Positions 1 through 8,600 of a stretch of DNA of 18,006 nt are shown in pieces. The position numbers and the translations under genes were made by a program. The stretch comes from Brugia malayi. Taxonomy: Eukaryota; Nematoda; Chromadorea; Rhabditida; Onchocercidae. The notes below the pieces were generated by a model. That model made no database searches. It had not been told where the DNA came from and worked only from the letters and a program-made list of their open reading frames with translations. The stretch lies in assembly GCF_000002995.4 (NCBI RefSeq), contig NW_025062386.1, forward strand, positions 1 through 18,006. Reading direction: 5' to 3'. How positions within the stretch are numbered: the stretch's first letter is position 1; every line of letters starts with the position of its first letter.

Positions 1-423
1 CTTCGCTATTTATTGCTTTTAGTTATTGAAGATTAAGAATTGTGCAGATTTATAGCTCGGATCAAGTAGTTGAAGTAATGACATGGTCATAGATCGCAAA
101 ACAATAATTCTGTGCTCGCATTTCATAGTAATATTGATTGTTCTCGTTTTTTTTTTTTTTAACAGTTTCATTAATATTTGAAATTCATTTTTTCTTATAC
201 GCTGCTTCATTTATAAAAGATTTTTCTAGATTTTAGATGAGAAAACACAATTTAATTGCCAATGAACTGATTAAAAAATTAGGACAATTACATTATTTTA
301 ATAATTTCACTAGAGCAAACAATTTGCAACTCATATTTTTAGATCGCGATATTAAAATCCGCGACAACTACAGCAATTCAAAAACAAACCTGATGATCAG
401 CATGATTTAGTGGATGATTTTTT
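1..423. repeat. A segment, copy 1 of a 3.7-kb macro-repeat
   Basis: Bases 1-318 and 367-423 recur at 3695-4103 with a few substitutions and small indels, so a block of about 3694 bp is duplicated in direct orientation. The segment carries a T14 tract (147-160) where the other copy has T20. It differs from copy 2 by an embedded 48-bp piece of BEL LTR (319-366). No long open frame is convincing; the 63-codon minus-strand frame at 19-210 is low-complexity and only partly shared with the second copy. The copy may begin outside the window. Confidence 0.85.
319..366 (-). repeat. 48-bp fragment of the element 1 LTR end
   Basis: These 48 bases are identical to 5605-5652, the terminal 48 bases of the BEL LTR, and stop exactly at the LTR boundary (CCGCGACA). 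In the second A segment the corresponding place (about 4020-4047) holds an unrelated stretch of some 27 bases. The fragment therefore replaced A-segment sequence after or during the block duplication. It looks like a relic of an LTR insertion that later lost the rest by deletion, or a patch copied in during break repair. Confidence 0.85.
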
Positions 424-2014
424 GCGCAAAACCTAATTACAAAAGCTTATTTTAATATTTAAACTTTAAAATGACATTACAATATAAGACCAGCACTGGT
501 ACAATGCACGTAACATAGTCAATCAGGTTCAAAATAAGCTTTTTTTAGCAGTTTTGGCACTTAATTAAAACTAAAATTGATAAATTAGAACCAATTTCCT
601 TGTCTAATGTAAGATAACTATGACAAATTTTAAAATTTTTAAAAAATTCAAAATTTAAATTTGAATTTAAATTTAATTTAAATTCTTAAATTGAATTAAA
701 ATCATGATTAATTGAAAGTTTTATTAATTTTGCTGATGAATTTATGCGCAAAACTTAATTACAAAAGCGTATTTTAACATTTAAACTATAAAATGACAAC
801 ACAATATAAGACCAGCACTGGTACAATGCACGTAACATAGTCAATCAGGTTCAAAATAAGCTTTTTTTAGCAGTTTTGGCACTTAATTAAAACTAAAATT
901 GATAAATTAGAACCAATTTCCTTGTCTAATGTAAGATAACTATGACAAATTTAAAAATTTTTAAAAAATTCAAAATTTAAATTTGAATTTAAATTTAATT
1001 TAAATTCTTAAATTGAATTAAAATCATGATTAATTGAAGGTTTTATTAATTTTGCTGATGAATTTATGCGCAAAACTTAAATACAAAAGCGTATTTTAAT
1101 ATTTAAACTATAAAATGACAGCGTAATGTACGACCAGCACTGGTACAATGCACGTAACATAGTCAATTAGGTTCAAAATAAGCTTTTTTTAGCAGTTTTG
1201 GCACTTAATTAAAATTAAAATTGATAAATTAGAACCAATTTCCTTGTCTAATGTAAGATAACTATGACAAATTTTAAAATTTTTAAAAAATTCAAAATTT
1301 AAATTTGAATTTAAATTTAATTTAAATTCTTAAATTGAATTAAAATCATGATTAATTGAAAGTTTTATTAATTTTGCTGATGAATTTATGCGCAAAACTT
1401 AATTACAAAAGCGTATTTTAACATTTAAACTATAAAATGACAACACAATATAAGACCAGCACTGGTACAATGCACGTAACATAGTCAATCAGGTTCAAAA
1501 TAAGCTTTTTTTAGCAGTTTTGGCACTTAATTAAAACTAAAATTGATAAATTAGAACCAATTTCCTTGTCTAATGTAAGATAACTATGACAAATTTTAAA
1601 ATTTTTAAAAAATTCAAAATTTAAATTTGAATTTAAATTTAATTTAAATTCTTAAATTGAATTAAAATCACGATTAATTGAAAGTTTTATTAATTTTGCT
1701 GATGAATTTATGCGCAAAACTTAATTACAAAAGCGTATTTTAACATTTAAACTATAAAATGACAACACAATATAAGACCAGCACTGGTACAATGCACGTA
1801 ACATAGTCAATCAGGTTCAAAATAAGCTTTTTTCAGCAGTTTTGGCACTTAATAAAAACTAAAATTGATAAATTAGAACCAATTTCCTTGTCTAATGTAA
1901 GATAACTATGACAAATTTTAAAATTTTTAAAAAACTCAAAATTTAAATTTGAATTTAAATTTAATTTAAATTCTTAAATTGAATTAAAATCATGATTAAT
2001 TGAAAGTTTTATTA
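424..2014. repeat. 322-bp AT-rich tandem array, five units
   Basis: The anchor GCGCAAAAC falls at 424, 746, 1068, 1390 and 1712, a spacing of exactly 322 bp each time; the last unit ends at about 2013. Each unit carries ACCAGCACTGGT (489, 811, 1133, 1455, 1777), a T-rich tract followed by AGCAGTTTTGGCAC, and a long A/T-only stretch built of self-complementary AAATTT-type words. Two subtypes are visible: units 2, 4 and 5 have ACAACACAATATAAGA before the palindrome, while unit 3 has AGCGTAATGTACGA with linked changes downstream. Unit 1 is a third variant shared with the first unit of the other array. It has satellite-like organisation; no coding potential is seen. Confidence 0.95.
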
Positions 2015-2302
2015 ACTCGTATTTGTTCAACAAAGTTTAGTCGACTGAATTAAACAATTATCGAATTATAAAGTGAATAATTTCAAAAATAATCTCGCTT
2101 AACTTGCTAGATAAAGCAACAAAATCAAAATCAATGAACGCAACATATAATTTTTGATCGTAAATGGAAAAACCGAAGTCAATTAAAACATATCCTTTTT
2201 AGTATATTATTTTAAGTCTTAGAAAAGAGGTAAAGACCGAGACCGAGGTGCTTGATGACAAACCATTATAACAAAGCAACAATAAACATCTTCTTGCTTT
2301 AG
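2015..2302. other. Unassigned spacer between satellite and minisatellite
   Basis: AT-rich sequence that is single-copy within this window. It has no open frame of note on either strand and no recognisable RNA gene or transposon terminus. It begins where the fifth 322-bp unit stops abruptly after GTTTTATTAA and ends where the ACAAACC repeats begin. Confidence 0.6.
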
Positions 2303-3199
2303 TTACAAGCTACAAACCATTTACAAACCAACCGCAAACCAATTACAAACCACTTACAAACCACTCACAAACCACTTACAAACCAATTACAAACCACTCA
2401 CAAACCAGTTACAAACCACTTACAAACCAATTACAAACCACCTACAAACCAATTACAAACCACTTACAAACCAATTACAAACCACTTACAAACCAATTAC
2501 AAACCACTTACAAACCACTTACAAACCAGTTACAAACCAATTACAAACCACTCACAAACCAATTACAAACCACTTACAAACCAATTACAAACCACTTACA
2601 AACCAATTACAAACCATTTACAAACCACTTACAAACCAATTACAAACCACCTACAAACCAATTACAAACCACTTACAAACCACTTACAAACCACTTACAA
2701 ACCAATTACAAACCACTTACAAACCACTTACAAACCAGTTACAAAACCAATTACAAACCACTCACAAACCAATTACAAACCACTTACAAACCACTTACAA
2801 ACCAATTACAAACCAATTGCAAACCAATTCCAAACCACCTACAAACCAGTTACAAACCACCTACAAACCAATTACAAACCAATTACAAACCACCTACAAA
2901 CCAATTACAAACCACTTACAAACCAATTACAAACCACCTACAAACCAATTACAAACCACTTACAAACCAATTACAAACCAATTACAAACCAGTTACAAAC
3001 CACTTCACAAACCAATTACAAACCACTTACAAACCACTTACAAACCAATTACAAACCACTTACAAACCAATTACAAACCACTAACAAACCAATTACAAAC
3101 CACTTACAAACCACTTACAAACCAGTTACAAACCAATTACAAACCACTCACAAACCAATTACAAACCACTTACAAACCAATTACAAACCACTTACAAAC
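2303..3199. repeat. 11-bp minisatellite ACAAACCAMTT, about 81 units
   Basis: The stretch is a nearly uninterrupted run of an 11-bp unit, mostly ACAAACCAATT or ACAAACCACTT, with CTC, CCT, GTT and ATTT variants of the last bases. Slips of one base occur near 2746 and 3003. The plus strand is almost free of G, giving strong strand asymmetry. Because 11 is not a multiple of 3, the array reads in every frame as an 11-residue periodic peptide. The open frame at 2817-3221 is this artefact and I do not call it a gene. It is part of the macro-repeat, but the second copy is cut off before reaching its own array. Confidence 0.95.
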
Positions 3200-3694
3200 C
3201 TGCCTTATTTCATTTAATTAAAAATAAAAACAAAAGTTTTCTGTACCGATAAAAAAAAAACGAGCTTTCTGTGCTAATTGCATTTCAGGATATTAGCAAA
3301 TCATTCAAACTAGACAAGATGGACAAATGCGTTAAAAGGAAAGTTGAAAAATTAGAAAAAAACTGCAATCCAAAACATTTTTCGTTATTTGGATAAAGTT
3401 TTGGCTAGAAATTTCTGAAAATATTTGCATTGCACTGAGAATGGCTCAGTGAATAATGCTTTCGCTTTCTCTATTATGATAAATTCACTGCAATCAGATT
3501 GATGGATAGATCATTAACTATATTATGTTTGCAGCAGAAAAAAGTTGATTAGAACAAAGTTAAATAATACATAAAGTTTGCTAAATTGATGGGTTAAATA
3601 AACGATATTCACAACAGATTGTTCTAAATTGCAATTAAAGGCAAGCGAAGAGAACACATAGTTGGATATTTATATAAAACATATTTTGTCATTT
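3200..3694. other. Unassigned spacer after the minisatellite
   Basis: AT-rich, single-copy in the window. It contains an A10 run near 3250 and a TTTCAG motif at 3283-3288 followed by a 25-codon frame (3319-3396) that resembles nothing recognisable. I see no gene or RNA structure that can be supported. It ends at the junction with the second A segment at 3695. Confidence 0.55.
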
Positions 3695-4103
3695 CTTCGC
3701 TATTTATTGCTTTTAGTTATTGAAGATTAAGAATTGTGCAGATTTATAGCTCGGATCAAGTAGTTGAAGTAATGACATGGTCATAGATCGCAAAACAATA
3801 ACTTCTGGCTCGGCATTTCATAGTAATATTGATTGTTCTCGTTTTTTTTTTTTTTTTTTTTAACAGTTTCATTAATATTTGAAATTCATTTTTTCTTATA
3901 CGCTGCTTCATTTATAAAAGATTTTTCTAGATTTTAGATGAGAAACACCAATTTAAATTGCCAATGAACTGATTAAAAAATAGGACAATTACATTATTTT
4001 AATAATTTCACTAGAGCAAAGAATGAGCAAGAATGCTATATCAGTACACTACAGCAATTCAAAAACAAACCTGATGATCAGCATGATTTAGTGGATGATT
4101 TTT
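3695..4103. repeat. A segment, copy 2 of the macro-repeat
   Basis: Starts with the same CTTCGCTATTTATTGC as base 1 and follows copy 1 closely, with small indels (T20 at 3842-3861, changes near 3800 and 3945) and without the 48-bp LTR fragment. It leads directly into a second 322-bp array whose first unit has the same variant as the first unit of the other array. The duplicated block therefore includes at least the A segment and array unit 1. Confidence 0.9.
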
Positions 4104-5157
4104 GCGCAAAACCTAATTACAAAAGCTTATTTTAATATTTAAACTTTAAAATGACATTACTAAGACCAGCACTGGTACAATGCACGTAACATAGTCAATC
4201 AGGTTCAAAATAAGCTTTTTTTAGCAGTTTTGGCACTTAATAAAACTAAAAATTGATAAATTAGAACCAATTTCCTTGTCTAATGTAAGAATAACTATAA
4301 CAAATTTTAAAAATTTTAAAAAATTCAAAATTTAAATTTGAATTTAAATTTAATTTAAATTCTTAAATTGAATTAAAATCATGATTAATTGAATTTTAAT
4401 TGATTAAAATCATGATTAATTAAGTTTTATTAATTTTGCTGATGAATTAATGCGCAAAACTTAATTACAAAAGCGTATTTTAATATTTAAACTATAAAAT
4501 GACAGCGTAATGTACGACCAGCACTGGTACAATGCACGTAACTTAGTCAATTAGGTTCAAAATAAGCTTTTTTAGCAGTTTTGGCACTTAATTAAAATTA
4601 AAATTGATAAATTAGAACCAATTTCCTTGTCTAATGTAAGAAAACTATAACAAATTTTAAAATTTTTAAAAAATTCAAAATTTAAATTTGAATTAAATTT
4701 AATTTAAATTCTTAAATTGAATTAATATCATGATTAATTGAAGTTTTATTAATATTGCTGATGAATTTATGCGCAAAACTTAAATACAAAAGCGTATTTT
4801 AATATTTAAACTATAAAATGACAGCGTATGTACGACCAGCACTGGTACAATGCACGTAACATAGTCAATTAGATTCAAAATAAGCTTTTTTTAGCAGTTT
4901 TGGCACTTAATTAAAATTAAAAATGATAATTTAGAACCAATTTCATTGTCTAATGTAAGAAAACTATAACAAATTTTAAAATTTTTAAAAAATTCAAAAT
5001 TTAAATTTGAATTTAAATTAATTTAAATTCTTAAATTGAATTAAAATCATGATTAATTGAAAGTTTTGATTAATTTTGCTGATGAATTAATGCGCAAAAC
5101 TTAATTACAAAAGCGTATTTTAATATTTAAACTATAAAATGACAGCGTAATACGACC
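4104..5157. repeat. Second 322-bp array, three units plus a cut fourth
   Basis: Anchors GCGCAAAAC occur at 4104, 4452, 4771 and 5092 (spacings 348, 319, 321). The long first unit has a local duplication of the AAAATCATGATTAATT region near 4375-4423. Units 2-4 are all of the AGCGTAATGTACGA subtype, unlike the mixed first array. The fourth unit is interrupted at 5157: it reads TACGACC and then the BEL LTR begins, so the palindrome ACCAGCACTGGT present in every other unit is cut after ACC. Confidence 0.95.
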
Positions 5158-5652
5158 TGTAGTGGAAGCAAAAAAATGTTTTTGGAAACAAACCTTTATG
5201 ATTTGGTTAAATTGTTATTCGGGGGAGAAGTTTGATGTCAGGGAGATGTGTTGGATGCCAGCTAAATATTTGGGCAACAATTGAATAAACTGATTCGGAG
5301 GATTGGATGATTTTAAAACTGATCTAATTGACAATAGTATGGTTATAAAATCTACATTGATGTTAGACAATGATCCAAACAAAGGAGAGGAGGTGCTTGC
5401 ATGGGCACCAGTTGCTAATAAAGAGCTTATTAGATAACCGCATGATTATGATAGCTAACAAAGAACAATGTAGATATCCTCATGATTGTAAGGATTGCTA
5501 ACAAAGAACGATGTAAATTGTTTCAATATGTAGAAGCATAAATTTGGAAACAAAGAGTCCGAAGTATAAGCATTATTTGCGGAAATTACGTAGATATCTT
5601 TACTACAATTTGCAACTCATATTTTTAGATCGCGATATTAAAATCCGCGACA
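5158..5652 (-). repeat. 3' LTR of element 1 (495 bp)
   Basis: Bounded by TGT (plus strand 5158) and ACA (5652) and matched base for base by 11085-11549, except for two substitutions, one 1-bp indel and a 29-bp segment present only here, which begins at about 5293. It contains an imperfect 40-bp tandem repeat (5441-5480 and 5481-5520, each starting CATGATT and containing GCTAACAAAGAAC) and a 7-bp-arm inverted repeat CTAATAA/TTATTAG (5415-5433). The last codons of the gag-pol frame lie in it. I could not assign a TATA box or transcription start. Confidence 0.95.
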
Positions 5653-8600
5653 CTCCCGACCGAAGGAGCTAAATGCTTTAGTTCGTTGGACAGCTTTGGT
5701 TGATTGCTTCGCCTTATAGCGCTTCTAGTTCGTAGAGCAATTGGTTCTTGTTCATTGACATTTTGCACTGATTTGTTAAACATTGTTGGTTGAGGGTCAA
5801 TTTCCTCACCTTTGACTTCCAGTGGGTATAACATATTCACCGGTCTGTTGAGTATTTTTCCTTTCGGTAATTCTATCGAGACACTTCTCACTTCTCCATC
5901 CTTTCCTGTTTTGATTTCTCTTATTCTGGCTAGTTTCCACATGCCACGGGGAATTTCTGGTTCATTTAGTAACACAATCTCTCCCTCGTGGGGAGTTCTT
6001 TTTACTACATCTCTCGGAGAAGAGTGTTCCCTTTGTGCTCTTTCTTTAAGAGTATTTAAATATTCCTCTTTCCATATTTCCCAGAAGGCATCGAGGGCCT
6101 TTAGTGTATTTGACCAGTATTGAATGAGTTTTTCTCTCGAATCCAATTTATGAGGGATAAAATCATCCATTTCATTCTTGTTTTTAGCAGGCATGATTAG
6201 ATGCGCATTCGGTAGTATAAAGTCAATTGGACGCAATATGATACAATCATCAAAATTTACGTAAGTTAGTGGTCGAGTATTCAAAATACTTTCCACTTCC
6301 GCTACTAGCGTAATCAATTCCCGTTCCCATAATAACTTTCTGCCGATGGCTCTTTTCATTGCCCTTTTTGTTAACCCAATAAGTCGCTCATATACTCCTC
6401 CGTTCCAAGGCGCCTTTGGTATTATATTTTTCCAGATCATTTTCCTTTCCGCTAGGAATTCATTTAATTGTTGTTTCACAATGATTTTAAAAATTAACTG
6501 GAATTGACCAGCGTTGTCGCTTAAGATTAATTCTGGAAAGCCTCGTCTTGCTGTAAATCTTCTGAAAACATGTAAAAAGCTTTCGGCTGAAAGAGTTTCT
6601 ACTACTTCTAGATGTACAGCTCTTGTTGTGAAACATGTGAATAGTGCTACCCATCTTTTTGTTAGCCCATTATCACTCCTGATATTCACAGGACCTAAAT
6701 AGTCTAGTCCTACTCGCGCAAAGGGTCTTGATCTTGTGGTCCGAGATGCTGGAAGATCAGCCATAGTTGGTAATTTGAATGGTTTAGTTGTCCAGCGTCT
6801 GCACTTCATGCACTTATTCAAGATTCGTTTGACTTCCGTTCTACCTTTTGGGATCCATATCGTCGATCTCAGATTTGAGAGTGTATGAGCAATTCCAGCA
6901 TGATACAGTTGTTCATGTCGTTGCTGAATAAAGAGTTCAGTTATGGTGTTGTGTCTCGGGAGATATATTGGGTGTAAGTTACTCTCTTTCATTTCAGAGT
7001 TAACTACGCGGCTTTTGTATCTCCATAGTTCGTTATCATAGAACAAATTCCATTTGATTATTTCATCTTTGGTAACTCCTTCTGACTGTGCTTGTTTGAA
7101 TAGCACAATTTCTGACAACTCGTAATCCTGTGTTGTCAATATATTCTTTTCTTTCGTTGCCATCTTTAGCCAAGGAATTTCCCTTTTCATTGTTAATCTT
7201 ATGAATTTCAGAACCCAACCAGTTGTTCTTATTAATCTTGACCATTTGCTAAAACGACTAGCATCTAAGATTCCGAAATGTTTGTTTATGATAATTGGTT
7301 CTGTGATGTGGGCCACAATTTCTTCATCCTGGTAATCCTCATTGTAATTGTATTTCCACTGTGGCCATTTTGATTCGTTTTCTGTTAACCACTTTGGTCC
7401 TTTCCACCAAAGATCATATCCTTTTAGTTTATTCGGAGAGATTCCTTTTGTAGCTATATCAGCTGGGTTTTGTTCACTTGGGATATATCTAAAATGGATT
7501 TTCGCCTTTCGTATTTCTTCTACCCTATTTTGTATGAACGTTGGTAGTAAACGGGAACTATTGTGAACCCAATGAAGCGCACATTGAGAATCGGACCATA
7601 AAATTGTTATCACGTCCTCAAGCTCTTTTTGTTTTAATACGAATTGTACCATTCTCACTCCGATGAGTATTGCCAGTAATTCTAATCGAGGTATTGACAT
7701 TCCTTTAATTGGCGCAATTCGGGATTTAGCAAACACTAAGAATACTTCTCTTTCTTGAGTTCGAATGTATAAAGCTGCTGAGTATGCAGCAGTTGATGCG
7801 TCAGTAAAAACATGAAATTGTACTTGCTTGGAACAATTTGTTGTGAATCTTGGTAGATCCTTTAGTTTCTTTGGCCATTCGTTCGTGAGTAATTTCCACG
7901 TGGTTTCATCTTCCTCACTTATAGTTTGATCCCATGAAAGGTTCTTTTTCCACAAAGTTTGGAGAAACAATTTGAATCTTATCAGTATAGGAACTATGAA
8001 TCCTAGTGGGTCATATTGTGAGGCTACGAATTGCAATACAATTCTTTTAGTTAATTTCTTACCAAACCATGGTTTTAACGTTACTTGAATGATATCTTGT
8101 TTGTGGTACCAATTGAGACCTAGAATTTTTTTAATTGAACTTACCTCTGCTCGATCTTGTACCGGAAGTTTTTCATTGACTTCTTGGTCGTTAGAGAGAA
8201 ATTCCCGTACATTCATTGATGCTTCATTGAATATAATTTTAATTTCCTTATAATTGGAAAGAGCTTCGTTGGTTCCTTTGGTTGGTATTATAATGTTATC
8301 GACATAGAGATTTTTCCTTAACTCGAGTGCGATTTTGCTTTTACAAGTTTCCAAATGATAATTGAGTGTAGCGGACAATAAAAATGGAGATGATACAATT
8401 CCAAATGGAACTCGTTGGAAACGGTAACAACTTACGTTTTCTTCGTTAACTGGACTTCGAATGTCTTTCAACCAAAGAAATCGAGTGCAGTTTCTATCTG
8501 TTGGATGCAATTCTATTTGCAAGAACGCCTTTTCTACGTCTGCTATTATTACATTTTTCATTGTACGGAAACGTAGCAAAACTCCAACCAAATCAGGGAG

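Noticed and set aside
147..166. T14 followed by AACAG, resembling a splice acceptor (also at 3842-3867)
   Set aside because: No exon or open frame follows; length varies between the two copies as expected for a simple homopolymer.
2303..3199. Telomere-like repeat or CRISPR array
   Set aside because: The unit is 11 bp without the G-run pattern of telomeres and without spacers; it is a minisatellite.
2817..3221. 134-codon open frame with TNYKPPTNQLQ-type repeats
   Set aside because: It is the 11-bp minisatellite read in frame; an 11-bp unit gives an 11-residue period in all frames, and there is no non-repeat domain or start context.
3283..3396. TTTCAG splice-acceptor-like motif followed by a 25-codon frame at 3319
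   Set aside because: Too short, ends at a stop without a donor site, and resembles no protein; such motifs are common by chance in AT-rich DNA.
5812..6123. Plus-strand frames within element 1 (for example 5812-6123, 8501-8737, 9298-9513)
   Set aside because: They are antisense shadows of the gag-pol frame with no start context or recognisable domains.
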